A DNA stretch of 64,000 nucleotides, taken from contig JAUXTT010000017.1 in NCBI GenBank assembly GCA_030684395.1, positions 372,001-436,000 on the forward strand, read 5' to 3'. This document shows positions 1-9,700 of this stretch, piece after piece. Numbering within the stretch: position 1 is the first letter of the stretch; the number at the start of each line of letters is the position of its first letter. A program made the position numbers and the translations under genes. The notes beneath the pieces were generated by a model that saw only the letters and a program-made list of their open reading frames with translations, searched no databases and had not been told where the DNA came from. The DNA is from Bacteroidota bacterium (lineage in GTDB: Bacteria; Bacteroidota; Bacteroidia; B-17B0; Aurantibacillaceae).

Positions 1-1571
1 TAAGAAAGCAAAGTAAGCATTTGCACACCACTCATAAGATCCCATGTTTTAACAGACCCATCAATGCAGGAGGTATAAAGTATATTGTTTTTTTCATCAA
101 TCCTTACACAACTTATTTCATCTTTATGTGCTTGCACTATTTTGAATTCTTTCCCTTGTATTTTCCATTCAAGGATTGTTCCTGAAGCATTTACTTTGCA
201 ATTTTGTTTTGTGATATCAGCGCTTAATAACTTTGTTTTATTTACAAAATAGGTGGGATCAAAAGCTGAATACTGTTTCACCGGATTGAGAGAAATGCGG
301 TTAGTGTTTATTGACCAGGTGCCGCTGTAAGTAGCTGCTTTTTTAAAACCGGCTCCCTCTTGTTGGCCAAATACCAAATCCAATTCAGCTAACGAATCGT
401 TCAGATATTTAATAGTGCTGATATGAACGCTTATTCCCGCGTTTCTTTTAGAGGCCGATAATTCCACTACACCCTGACGAATCTCATTGGTTTCCATGTT
501 CCAAAATTTCAACTCTCCATTTGAGGTTCCACTCACGATTTTTTTACCATCGCCACTCAGATCAAAACACGAAATTGCTTGTGACATACTTGAGAACCAA
601 TGAACAGGTTTAAATTGTTGCATGTCCCACAATACAATTTCCTTCGAACTACTACTTGCAAAATACTTTTGGTCAGGGCTGATAGAAAGGCAATTCACCT
701 TTTCTTCATGCAGGTTTAATGTTTCAATGTGTTTTCCCTTTTTTGCAGTATACACATAAATAAATCCTTTATTGGTGGCAGCCAACACGTACGTGTTGGA
801 TACAGCCATTGATGAGTATGACTCAAAGAGTGTTCTGGTAGCAATAGAAAACGGGTGATTGTATTTATTCACTTCTACCTGTTCTTCCATTTTTTTACAT
901 TGGATCAGGTGGGCTGTTTTAAAATATACCAAGGGTAGTTCAGGGTTTACCAAGGCATCCTGTCGTCCACCTAACTTCTGCATGCTCTTTTCTTCAAGAA
1001 CACTAAGATTCGGCTGTTGAAATGCTTGCCCATTCGGATACGCTACAGTGTACCCACAATTAAATGTTTGATGCAACAAGATTAGTTTATCTCTTGAAAC
1101 CAATCCTACATTAAATGAACCGGGTAGATCGGTTGAGAATTTTTCACTAAAATCTCTATTGTTCAATACAATAAAATTACCTCCGCTAATTATTAAAATT
1201 TCATCCTTTGTTCCTTGCGTGCAATTATTAATGGGCTTTACAAAAGAGTTTTCCTTTTTTCCGGTTGAGAGACTCCATTTACAAACCTGATTTTTCTCAA
1301 CTGTTACAAGGAATGAATCATTTTGTGTAAAAAAAATCTGGCCGCAAGGCTCAGCAGTTATAATAGAAATCAATTGTTTATTAGATCGAAGATCCCAAAC
1401 AATGGTTTTTTTATCGAGTCCTGAACTTGCTAGAAGTGTAGAGTTACAACTAAAAACTAGTTTACTTATGTTTTCTGTATGCCCGGATTGTACGGTAAAT
1501 TCAAATTGCTGACCAAACACACCCGTCGTCTTAATCAACACCAACCAAATCAACACTACAACTCTTCTCAT
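1..1571 (-). CDS. WD40-repeat protein, C-terminal part beyond window edge
   Basis: An open frame of 523 codons runs off the left edge without a stop. The start is the ATG at 1571, followed by a hydrophobic signal peptide (VVVLIWLVLI, then a likely cut after VFG). WD40-type blades are visible, with repeats ending in TIVWDL, EIVLWDM, ELKFWNM and VKTWDL, and 'GHTENISKL' or 'HEEKVNCLSISPDQ' style openings. The protein is therefore an exported beta-propeller that probably acts as a binding scaffold. A less regular stretch around residues 100-230 separates the first blade from the rest. In Bacteroidota such propellers are often followed by a caspase-like or other catalytic domain, but that part would lie outside the window, so its function stays open. 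Confidence 0.85.
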   Translation of the reverse strand, partial: MRRVVVLIWLVLIKTTGVFGQQFEFTVQSGHTENISKLVFSCNSTLLASSGLDKKTIVWDLRSNKQLISIITAEPCGQIFFTQNDSFLVTVEKNQVCKWSLSTGKKENSFVKPINNCTQGTKDEILIISGGNFIVLNNRDFSEKFSTDLPGSFNVGLVSRDKLILLHQTFNCGYTVAYPNGQAFQQPNLSVLEEKSMQKLGGRQDALVNPELPLVYFKTAHLIQCKKMEEQVEVNKYNHPFSIATRTLFESYSSMAVSNTYVLAATNKGFIYVYTAKKGKHIETLNLHEEKVNCLSISPDQKYFASSSSKEIVLWDMQQFKPVHWFSSMSQAISCFDLSGDGKKIVSGTSNGELKFWNMETNEIRQGVVELSASKRNAGISVHISTIKYLNDSLAELDLVFGQQEGAGFKKAATYSGTWSINTNRISLNPVKQYSAFDPTYFVNKTKLLSADITKQNCKVNASGTILEWKIQGKEFKIVQAHKDEISCVRIDEKNNILYTSCIDGSVKTWDLMSGVQMLTLLS

Positions 1572-1676
1572 ATGTCTGCAAGTTAGGCCTTATGTGACAA
1601 CAAATGTTGCATGTCTTTCCCCTAATTATAAACATTTCGTAAAACTCTTTGAAAGTTAAATCAATCAAATCACTAC

Positions 1677-2192
1677 TTAATCTTTAAACCAACTCGAATA
1701 CATCAGATAGTTATTTGCAATTCTATCTATTTCCCCGCTCATTAATTCGGGATTGATATCCTTTACTTTTTTTGCGGGAACTCCGGCATAAACACTTCCT
1801 GCTTCCACTTTGGTTCCTTCTAAAACAACAGCACCGGCTGCAATGATAGTATTAGAGCCAATTTCACAATTATCCATTACAATTGCTCCCATCCCAATCA
1901 ATACATTATCATGAACGGTGCAACCATGCACAATAGCATTATGACCAACAGAAACATTATTTCCCAAATACACCTTGGTTTTCTGATACGTACAATGAAT
2001 TACTGCTCCATCCTGAATGTTTACTTTATTTCCCATGCGTATGGAGTTTACATCGCCACGCACAACAGCGTTGAACCAAATACTGCAATCATTTCCCATT
2101 TCCACATCACCAATAAGGGTACAGTTTTCAGCTAAGAAACAATTTTCTCCCATCTTAGGGGATATTCCGTGTACAGATTTTATTAAAGCCAT
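1677..2192 (-). CDS. Gamma-carbonic anhydrase family protein
   Basis: This is a 171-residue left-handed beta-helix protein built from hexapeptide repeats, the usual length for the YrdA/CaiE-like gamma-carbonic anhydrase family. The three zinc-ligand histidines of the family are present: H66 (AVIHC) and H84 and H89 (GHNAIVHG). Hydration of CO2 is possible but unproven, since many family members have no measured activity. The start chosen is the ATG that gives MALIKSVHG. The frame stays open 21 codons further upstream, but that extension is translated from the CACAGAG intergenic repeat and is not family sequence. It stands alone, 105 bases from the WD40 gene, and has no obvious operon partner. 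Confidence 0.9.
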   Translation of the reverse strand: MALIKSVHGISPKMGENCFLAENCTLIGDVEMGNDCSIWFNAVVRGDVNSIRMGNKVNIQDGAVIHCTYQKTKVYLGNNVSVGHNAIVHGCTVHDNVLIGMGAIVMDNCEIGSNTIIAAGAVVLEGTKVEAGSVYAGVPAKKVKDINPELMSGEIDRIANNYLMYSSWFKD

Positions 2193-2211
2193 TCTTTCTT
2201 TATTGCTTTTT

Positions 2212-2307
2212 AACACAGAGTGCGCAGAGATTTCCGCCGCGGCGGAGAGTTGCACAGAGAAAATTTAACTCTGTGTAACTCTGATGGCTCGGTGTTCTCT
2301 GTGTTGT
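2212..2307. repeat. CACAGAG-type intergenic inverted repeat
   Basis: Several AACACAGAG and CACAGAG words on one strand face CTCTGTGTT words on the other. A perfect 12-base palindrome (CCGCCGCGGCGG, 2234-2245) lies in the left half. The same words recur at 35495-35536 and 35661-35710, so this is a dispersed element. It fills the gap between ybeY and the carbonic anhydrase gene. Confidence 0.75.
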
Positions 2308-2311
2308 AGTT

Positions 2312-2728
2312 TTATTTCAATTTCTTTAAACTCTGATCTTCCATTTTACGCATCAATTCTTTCGCTGCTTTTGTTTTATCCTTGTATCCACAGATATGTA
2401 GAACTCCGTGTATCATCACGCGATGCAATTCGTTTTCAAAAGTTGTTTTGTATGTAGCTGCATTATCACGAACTCTTTCTATGCTGATGTAAATTTCTCC
2501 GTTCACAACCTTTGCCTCTCTGTAATCAAAGGTAATGATATCTGTATAGGTATTGTGATCGAGAAATTGTTGATTCATCTTAAGTAAAGACTCATCACCA
2601 CAAAACACATAAGAAAGTTCTCCAAGAATTAATTTCTCTTTTTTAATTACTGTTTTGATCCAGTCTTTCAATTTTGTTTTGTTCTTCAAATTGAAAGTAA
2701 TTTCGTTGTTTGAGAAATGTATTGACAT
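2312..2728 (-). CDS. ybeY: Endoribonuclease YbeY (rRNA maturation factor)
   Basis: This 138-residue protein matches the UPF0054/YbeY family, a metal-dependent single-strand RNase needed for 16S rRNA 3'-end maturation and ribosome quality control. The signature is at residues 107-117 (HGVLHICGYKD), giving ligands H107 and H111. The third ligand position is Asp rather than His, which I recall as usual for Bacteroidota YbeY. The upstream family motif LDHNTYTDIITF (residues 57-68) is also present. The start ATG at 2728 abuts the T-tract of a terminator for the gene upstream, so ybeY is probably expressed from readthrough or from a promoter inside that region. Confidence 0.93.
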   Translation of the reverse strand: MSIHFSNNEITFNLKNKTKLKDWIKTVIKKEKLILGELSYVFCGDESLLKMNQQFLDHNTYTDIITFDYREAKVVNGEIYISIERVRDNAATYKTTFENELHRVMIHGVLHICGYKDKTKAAKELMRKMEDQSLKKLK

Positions 2729-2756
2729 AAAAAAATCCCGTTAAGTTTAACGGGAT
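2729..2756 (-). terminator. Rho-independent terminator between the RsbW-like gene and ybeY
   Basis: A perfect 10-base-pair stem (ATCCCGTTAA / TTAACGGGAT, arms 2747-2756 and 2735-2744) is followed on the minus strand by seven T residues. The T run ends immediately before the ybeY ATG. Confidence 0.85.
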
Positions 2757-2781
2757 CGAAATTAGGTATATTTTTCTTATA

Positions 2782-3198
2782 CTAGTTAAGAGTAAATCGT
2801 AATACTACTGTTTTTCCTCCATCTTCAAACTCAACTTTATCCGCGAGTTGTTTCATCAGGAAAACTCCTCTACCATTATCCTTTTCAAGATTTTCCGGAG
2901 AAGTTGGATCAGGTAAAGAATTATCATCGAATCCTGTTCCTTCATCATGAACAACAAAAGTAATATCTGTTGGTGAAGATTTAAACGAAATATCGAAATT
3001 CTTATTTGGGTTATTCTTGTTTCCGTGAACGATTGCATTATTTACCGCTTCTGTAACGGAGATAATGATGTTTCCGAATTTTTCTTCTCCGATGCTGAAG
3101 ATATCACAAACATCTTCAACCATTCTTTCAACCAAGATCAGATTTTCTGCTTTTGAAGGTAACTTCAGTTTTTGGTCAGGCGCAAGTATCATTTCCAT
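2782..3198 (-). CDS. RsbW-like anti-sigma-factor ATPase/serine kinase
   Basis: The 138-residue protein consists of a single HATPase_c domain. The N box is at residues 50-60 (EAVNNAIVHGN), the G1 box at 85-90 (DEGTGF) and the G2 box at 109-120 (GRGVFLMKQLAD). There is no dimerisation/histidine domain, which places it in the RsbW/SpoIIAB group of kinases that bind sigma factors or phosphorylate anti-sigma antagonists. It follows the DUF4175 gene after 5 bases and is probably cotranscribed with it. A strong terminator lies after it. The two SpoIIE-type phosphatases elsewhere in the window are of the kind that oppose such kinases, but no STAS antagonist or sigma factor is seen here. The target is therefore unknown. 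Confidence 0.85.
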   Translation of the reverse strand: MEMILAPDQKLKLPSKAENLILVERMVEDVCDIFSIGEEKFGNIIISVTEAVNNAIVHGNKNNPNKNFDISFKSSPTDITFVVHDEGTGFDDNSLPDPTSPENLEKDNGRGVFLMKQLADKVEFEDGGKTVVLRFTLN

Positions 3199-3203
3199 GT
3201 ATA

Positions 3204-6200
3204 TTATTTAGTAAAACTGTTAAAGTAGGTGCTCACTTTGTTTTTATAGTAAGGATTTAGTGAAGCGGGAACTGTCTTTAATAATTCCATTTCCTGTTCT
3301 TTTAATCTCTTATACTCTAAAAACAGACTAGGGTTACTAAAATTTTCAATTTTTGCCTCGTTTGATTGTCTTTTTTCGTCTAATTCCTTCTCACGCTCAG
3401 CATTTTCGTGCTCCAGGAGCTTTGTTAAAATTTCCTGCTGGCGCTTAATTGTCTCCTGAGTAATCATTTTATTGACCAATTCGGTCTCCGTTTCTTCCAT
3501 TTTTTCTGTTATATCTCCGCCCGGATTATTGCCGTTTTTCTGCATTTTTTGGAGTGCTTCCTGCATTGCTCTACGAATTGCTTCCTGTTCTGCAGCCATT
3601 TTAGCAAATTGTTCGCTGTTTCCTCCCGGCATCATGCCTCCCATTCCACCTTTTCCGTCTCTTTCTCCTGGTTTTTTGCCATTTGGATTCTTGCCTTGCT
3701 GCTCCAACATCTTCTTCATTTGCTCAATCTGTTTGTTCAGCGATTCCTGCATTTGTTTCATATTGGCCATGCTTTGAGAAGGTTTGTTCCCTTTTCCACC
3801 CGGTTTTTTACAAGATCCGCTGCCGGGTTTCTGGCTTTGCTTTTGTTGAGCCTGCATCTGCATTTGCTCCAAAGATTCGTTCAGCATCAGGGCAAGATTG
3901 TTTATAGAAGTCATTGAGTTTTGCTCACGAACCACAGCTTCACCTGTTTGACGTTCGGCAAGGTGCTCAATTGACTTTTTCATGTTCATTTGAATAGCAG
4001 AGATTTCACGATTAATGGAGGCCGAAACGGCTGGATTTCGCTTACTTAAAGCAAGCAGGGTATCTTCTATCATTTTTGAATCATCTTGCAGTTTTTTTTG
4101 CTTTTGAGCTAACTTAGGGTATTGAGGGTTGTTGTTTTTTGTTTTTTGAGTTTCTTTTACCAAATCTTCCTGTGCAAATGACACGTTCATTAAATTCTCC
4201 ATCACCTGACGAAGTGTTTGCATATCTTCTTCATTTTGATCCTGCTCCATTTGTTCAGATGCCGCTTTCATTTTGTCGCTCATCGACTTCATTTGATTAG
4301 CTGCATTTTTCTGAGATTTGGATGCATTCTTCTTATTGTCTTTCTTTAATTCATCAGAAGCGTTCTGTTGTTCTTTGTCAACGTTTTTTTCCTCTTCTTT
4401 CATGTCAGGAACAGGCATTGGCTCCTCTAATTCCTTATTTAATTTATCCAGCTCTTTTGTATCTTCTTTTAACTTCTCGAACATCTTGTTCATCTCATTC
4501 TGTTTTTGTTCAAGCTGTTTAGCATCTGCATTTTTCTTCTCAGCTTCTTTACTTAACTCCTCTTGTTTCTTAGCCAAATCATCCAATTTATTCGCAATGT
4601 CTTCCATCTTCTGCTCCGCCTCCATCTTCTTGAATTGCTCAAGCGTGCGATCTAACTCTTTCTCAATGTCTTTATTAGACATATTCATTTTCTCCAGATT
4701 TTCCTGCACTTTATTCTTATCCATTTTCTCCATGAGCTTTTGTAACTCTTCGAAGAGTTTTTTCATCTCAGGGGTCATAATGTTCTCAAACAATTGTTCT
4801 AATTGTTTTTGTTTCTCTAAAATACTTTCGTCTGGTTGTTTGTATTCGTTTTGCTGATTTTTATTGAATTCGTTTTGGTTTTTAATATCCTCTATCTTTT
4901 GTTGAAGATTCTTTTGTTTCTCTAGGAGGTTTTCCATTTTCTTTTTCTCTTCCCAGCCTAATTGCTTTTTCTCCAAAACACTTTTGTTAAGATCATTGAT
5001 CTGCTTTTGGAGATCTTTGGCTTGTTTGATACTTGCATCGAGGTCCTTTTTGATCTCGTTATTTTTTTCTGAAGTAGCTTTATCCAGTTCATCCAGAGTT
5101 GGTGCCTTGAATGACATCACGCTTGACTTTGCACTCTTGCTGCCATTCACTCCATCATTGTCCCATACCTCAAAATAGTATTCTACTTTATCCCCCGGTT
5201 TTAATTCCAGCGCCGATAAATTAATTCCATGCACAAAAGCTTGTGATGTGATAGCTCTTTGAATTCCGATAGAAGTATTCTTTTTGACTTCCGTTGCCTT
5301 TTCCGTTGAGTCCTTTGAATAAACTATATAATGAAAAAGCATTTGGTTAAACCCATAATCATCTTTCACCATTCCCGAGAAATAAATATTGTTTGGGTTT
5401 AAAGAATCTTTTCTTTCTTTCAGATCGATTGTTGGATAAGCATCCTGAATTACATTTACCGAATAGTTCACTGAATCCACTCCTGCAATAAATACATTTC
5501 CTGTGGTAACTGAATAGTTACTTGTGCGCATTAATCTACGTGAATATGAAAACTTATTATCACCGATCGGTTTTAAGTTCATTGCAGTATCACTGAAAGA
5601 CAACTTTAAGAATTCGCTGTTCTTCGTTGCAAAATTCCAAATCACCTTTGTTCCTTCGGGCACAATAATATCCCCTGTATTAGCAAGCACCTCATCTTTT
5701 CTTCCCAGATAAGAAGGATATTTAAGCATTACATCAAAATTAACCAAAGCTGGTTTTGGGATTACTTTCAATTCATAAGATTGGGAGTTGAATCCGGCTC
5801 CTGTTAAAACAAAAGGAATATTGTTCTGTACATTTTTAAATGTATATTCAAAAGATGACAGGTTTTCTTTTTGCAGTTTAAACTCGTTTCCGTCAATAGA
5901 AATAAAAACCTCATCCGGAACTTCCTCGCCATTCAACTTAACCTTTAGCACATAATCCTGTTGCTGAATAGCTTTCAGGTCCTTGTTCTCGATCTCAAAA
6001 GTAAATGGTGCTTCTTTCTCGTAATAGGTAGAGTGATTTATAAGGCGTTTAGTTCCCATACTCAAAATGCGTGGTGCTATTATCAATATAGAAATCAATA
6101 CCAACAGCGGAACAACAGCATATTTAAGGTAACGGCGGTTTTGATTAAGATCAATAGCTGCTGTAAAAGGAACAGGTTTTAATTCGTTTATTTTCTGAAT

Positions 6201-6596
6201 AATACTGGCTTCCAATAATGCATCGGAATAACTACTTACTTTGTTTTGTTGTAATTGAAGAACATTTAATAATTTATCCTGAACATTTCCAAAATGTGTT
6301 CCTACTATGCTTGCAGCATCTTCATACGAAATTACTTTCCCTAATTTGTTTAGCTTCAATATAGGAATTACAACGAACCTGGTTAATACATATCCACTGG
6401 AAAGAATAAAGCCGTAGAACAATAATGTTCTGATAGTTGTATTGAATTCCGCAAAATACTCCAGTGAACTTAATGAAAGGTAAAACAACAACAATAGGCC
6501 TGAGCTATACAAAACACCTTTGATAAGTTGGTTTTTGTAATACTTACGTATAAACTCATCTAGTTTTTGGAGAAGTATGTTGTCGTTTTGCGCCAC
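3204..6596 (-). CDS. DUF4175-family membrane protein with long coiled coil
   Basis: This 1130-residue protein has two membrane segments near the N-terminus (about residues 24-45 and 55-80) and a third near 155-175. A beta-rich presumably periplasmic region follows (about 200-490), then a very long Glu/Lys/Gln/Met-rich coiled coil (about 500-930), a Gly/Pro/Lys-rich linker and a final helical part. It fits the DUF4175 family of large envelope proteins of unknown role. The coiled-coil half is of low complexity, which produces long meaningless open frames on the opposite strand. It heads a two-gene unit with the RsbW-like ATPase. No enzymatic motif was recognised, and a structural or envelope-sensing role is only inference. 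Confidence 0.8.
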   Translation of the reverse strand: MAQNDNILLQKLDEFIRKYYKNQLIKGVLYSSGLLLLFYLSLSSLEYFAEFNTTIRTLLFYGFILSSGYVLTRFVVIPILKLNKLGKVISYEDAASIVGTHFGNVQDKLLNVLQLQQNKVSSYSDALLEASIIQKINELKPVPFTAAIDLNQNRRYLKYAVVPLLVLISILIIAPRILSMGTKRLINHSTYYEKEAPFTFEIENKDLKAIQQQDYVLKVKLNGEEVPDEVFISIDGNEFKLQKENLSSFEYTFKNVQNNIPFVLTGAGFNSQSYELKVIPKPALVNFDVMLKYPSYLGRKDEVLANTGDIIVPEGTKVIWNFATKNSEFLKLSFSDTAMNLKPIGDNKFSYSRRLMRTSNYSVTTGNVFIAGVDSVNYSVNVIQDAYPTIDLKERKDSLNPNNIYFSGMVKDDYGFNQMLFHYIVYSKDSTEKATEVKKNTSIGIQRAITSQAFVHGINLSALELKPGDKVEYYFEVWDNDGVNGSKSAKSSVMSFKAPTLDELDKATSEKNNEIKKDLDASIKQAKDLQKQINDLNKSVLEKKQLGWEEKKKMENLLEKQKNLQQKIEDIKNQNEFNKNQQNEYKQPDESILEKQKQLEQLFENIMTPEMKKLFEELQKLMEKMDKNKVQENLEKMNMSNKDIEKELDRTLEQFKKMEAEQKMEDIANKLDDLAKKQEELSKEAEKKNADAKQLEQKQNEMNKMFEKLKEDTKELDKLNKELEEPMPVPDMKEEEKNVDKEQQNASDELKKDNKKNASKSQKNAANQMKSMSDKMKAASEQMEQDQNEEDMQTLRQVMENLMNVSFAQEDLVKETQKTKNNNPQYPKLAQKQKKLQDDSKMIEDTLLALSKRNPAVSASINREISAIQMNMKKSIEHLAERQTGEAVVREQNSMTSINNLALMLNESLEQMQMQAQQKQSQKPGSGSCKKPGGKGNKPSQSMANMKQMQESLNKQIEQMKKMLEQQGKNPNGKKPGERDGKGGMGGMMPGGNSEQFAKMAAEQEAIRRAMQEALQKMQKNGNNPGGDITEKMEETETELVNKMITQETIKRQQEILTKLLEHENAEREKELDEKRQSNEAKIENFSNPSLFLEYKRLKEQEMELLKTVPASLNPYYKNKVSTYFNSFTK

Positions 6597-6662
6597 CTGT
6601 TTTGTTTATCGTCAAGATGTAAATTTAACGAAAAATCCACAGGGATTGGCTAAAAGAAAGTT

Positions 6663-6726
6663 AAAAAAAGCCCCACCCTTCGACTACACTTCGACAAGCT
6701 CAGTGCAGGCATTCAGGGGTCGGGGC
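6663..6726 (-). terminator. Terminator of the giant propeller gene with an embedded repeat
   Basis: On the minus strand GGGGTC-GGGGC/GCCCCACCC arms (6716-6726 with 6670-6678) close a long loop and are followed by a run of seven T (6663-6669). The loop contains TTCGACTACACTTCGACAAG and CAGGCATTCAG, which are shared in part with the terminator at 37094-37153. Confidence 0.7.
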
Positions 6727-6740
6727 ATAATAAAAAGTAT

Positions 6741-9700
6741 TTATTGTTGAATGATAAGCTTTGTGGAGTATACTTTCCCGCCAATATTAGTTTTTAAAAC
6801 ATAAACACCATTTTGCAATGCGGCTGTGTTTACGGTGTTTTTTATCTGTCTGGTTTTCACTTTATAAACCACCTGCCCCAACATGTTTTGAATCTCAAAA
6901 GATGCCTCTGTCTTTAAATCCATGATCTCGATAGTAATGAAATCCGTTGCCGGGTTTGGATATACTTTAATTTGAGAAATTTGATTTCGATCCTCCGATT
7001 TTATACCAACAAGGCTTGAAGGACTTCTGATATTTGATCGTGATGTATTAATTGCGCCTCTCGTTGATACGCAGGCAGTATTCCAAGCAGTATTAATACG
7101 CCAACTAGCTGTATTCACAAAAGTTGCATATTGTGGATCTGTATATGCAATGGAAGATGCACTTATGGACTGAATTGCCGCCCAATTGTTGGTGGAATTA
7201 TCATCTCGCGCGCAAACATAACCCGTCAACGAAGGAACAGGAGTCGACTGACCTTCTATCTGATAATGATTCCAACTAAAATTACCGCTATTGTTCTGCA
7301 TAAACATTGTTTGATGATAAGGGCTCATGGCACTTACATTTCCGCAAGAATCCTTTACTGCCAATTTATATCTCCAGCTGGATACATTTGGGTCGCCATT
7401 TGCCGCGTACAATGCACGCACAGTATCATTAAACTCGCTTAATGAATCATAAGCAATCCACCCAATTAATGCATAATTATTATTAGCTGTATCCCTATAA
7501 ACTAAAAAGGTATCACTTGTTGCATAACCTGTTTTATCCCAGTAAATAATATTATAGCTAGATGTAGTGTCGACTGTAGCCACACAAATACCAGGTGTTA
7601 ATCCGGATGAGCAAAACAAAAATAAGTTATTACATATTGTATCACTACCGCAACTATTGCTTGCTGTTAAACAAATTATTTTTGTTCCGCTGCTTGCAAA
7701 CTGATGAGTTGGGTTTTGAAGATTACTTGCGTTACCATCTCCAAAATTCCAAAACCAATTGGTTGCCTGGCTGGAAGTGTTTGTGAAACTTACATCGGTT
7801 GTGTTTGCGGTAGAGCTAAAACTTGCAATTGGCGCTGCACACACAGTAACTGAATCACACTTTGTATCAGTACCACAACTGTTTGTTGTTGTTAAACAAA
7901 CGTTGTAAGTGCCGGTTGTACTATAAGCGTGTGTGTCAAAAGGGAAAATACTGGCAGAAGACGCATCACCAAAATTCCAACTATGTGTATATGCGTTAGT
8001 TGATGCAAGCCCGTTAAGCTGCACACTTAACCCGTTTGGATTGCTTACAAAATCCGAAACGGGCAATGCGCAATTCACCAGTACCGCTTGTGTAACTGAA
8101 TCAACACCACAGGCATTGTTTACATAAAGCGTAACATTGTATAAACCCGGTTCGCTAAATACATGTGAAGGGTTTGTTGTGTTTGCGCTATTGTTTGCTC
8201 CCGAATTAGGGTCAGAAAAATTCCAGGTCACGTTAGCTGCATTGGGTGATGTGTTTGTAAATGTTGCCGTCATACCACCAACAGTAAAAGTATAAGATGC
8301 TGTTGGGGCAACGCAAGTTACAGTTATTGTATGCGTAACGGTTGCGGTACCACAACCATTGGTAGTAGTAAGTGTTACTGTATAAGTACCCGATGCGTTA
8401 TATACATGTGATGGGTTTTGTTGAGTAGAAGAGATTGCATCTCCAAAACTCCAATTGTAACTTGTTGCATTTGCACTTGTGTTGGTAAAGTTTGCGGTTA
8501 GACCACTTACGCTACTTGTAAATACTGCAGTTGGATTAGAGCAGCCAAAAGTAATGGAACTGCATATTTGATTACTTACACATTCGTTGGTTGCAGTTAA
8601 GCAAACATTGTAAGTGCCGCCATTAGGATAAGTATGCGTTGGATTTGCCAGAGTGCTTGTTGTACCGTCTCCAAAGTCCCATAAATAACTTACCCCGTTT
8701 GTAGTTGTGTTAGTAAATGTAAATGTTTGCCCAACGTTAGAGTTGGTAAAGCTTGCAGTTACGATTGGTGAAGATGGATTATATTCCCATAGGTCTTGGT
8801 CATAAGATCCTTCTACTCCTTTGGCAAAATATCCTTTTGTGCCTATAACAAATGCTTTACAATTATACCTTGCTGAACCTCCGAAGTTTGCTTTTTGTAC
8901 CCAGATATCTGTTGTAGGATTATACTCCCAAAAATCTTGTTTAAAAACAACTCCGTCGCTTCCTGTACCAATGTATCCTTTTCCTCCAATTGCAAAACAG
9001 GCAGCTTCATTTATTACACCGCCGCCATAATTAGCTTTTGGTGTCCAGGTATTAGCAATAGGGTCAAACTCATAAAAATCACTAACAATACCTGCGGCAG
9101 TATTATTAGTTGACCCTGTTCCCACATAACCTTTTGAACCAATGCTAAAACCAACAGATGAACTTCTTCCTGCCCCCGGTACAGACGTACGTTGCAACCA
9201 TGAATCAGTTGACTGATCATATTCCCAAAAATCATTATACCATATAAACGATCCGGTAGACTGGTTTTCATAACCTGTACCCATGTAACCCTTGTTTCCA
9301 ATCGAGAACCCGACTGCTGCATATCTTTTTACAGGAGGAAAATTTGCCTTCTGAATCCATGAATTAGTTACAGGATTATATTCCCAAAAATCATCATGAA
9401 AGCCGGAAATATTATCATGTCCTATTCCCAAGTATCCTTTTGACCCAATAGAAAAACCAGTGGCTCCTTTGCGGGCAACTCCCCCAAAGTTGGCTTTTTG
9501 GGTCCAAACATTAGTAACAGGATCATATTCCCAAAAATCATTGTATTCGGTAATACCATTGGTATTTGTCCCTGTTCCATAATATCCTTTGTTTCCAATA
9601 GAAAAGGCTACACCGTATGCTCGATTAATCCCTGGAAATGACGCTTTTTGTGTCCATGAATCAGGTGCACCGCTTTGTGTAATAACAACAGTGCAAGTAG

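Noticed and set aside
2193-2255. N-terminal extension of the carbonic anhydrase frame
   Set aside because: The added 21 residues are the translation of the CACAGAG/CCGCCGCGGCGG repeat; the family start is the internal Met.
3472-4857. Long open frames on the plus strand inside the DUF4175 gene (for example 4318-4857)
   Set aside because: They are the complement of the Lys/Glu/Gln/Met-rich coiled coil, giving Ser/Phe/Cys-rich translations without any family resemblance; the minus-strand gene explains the region.
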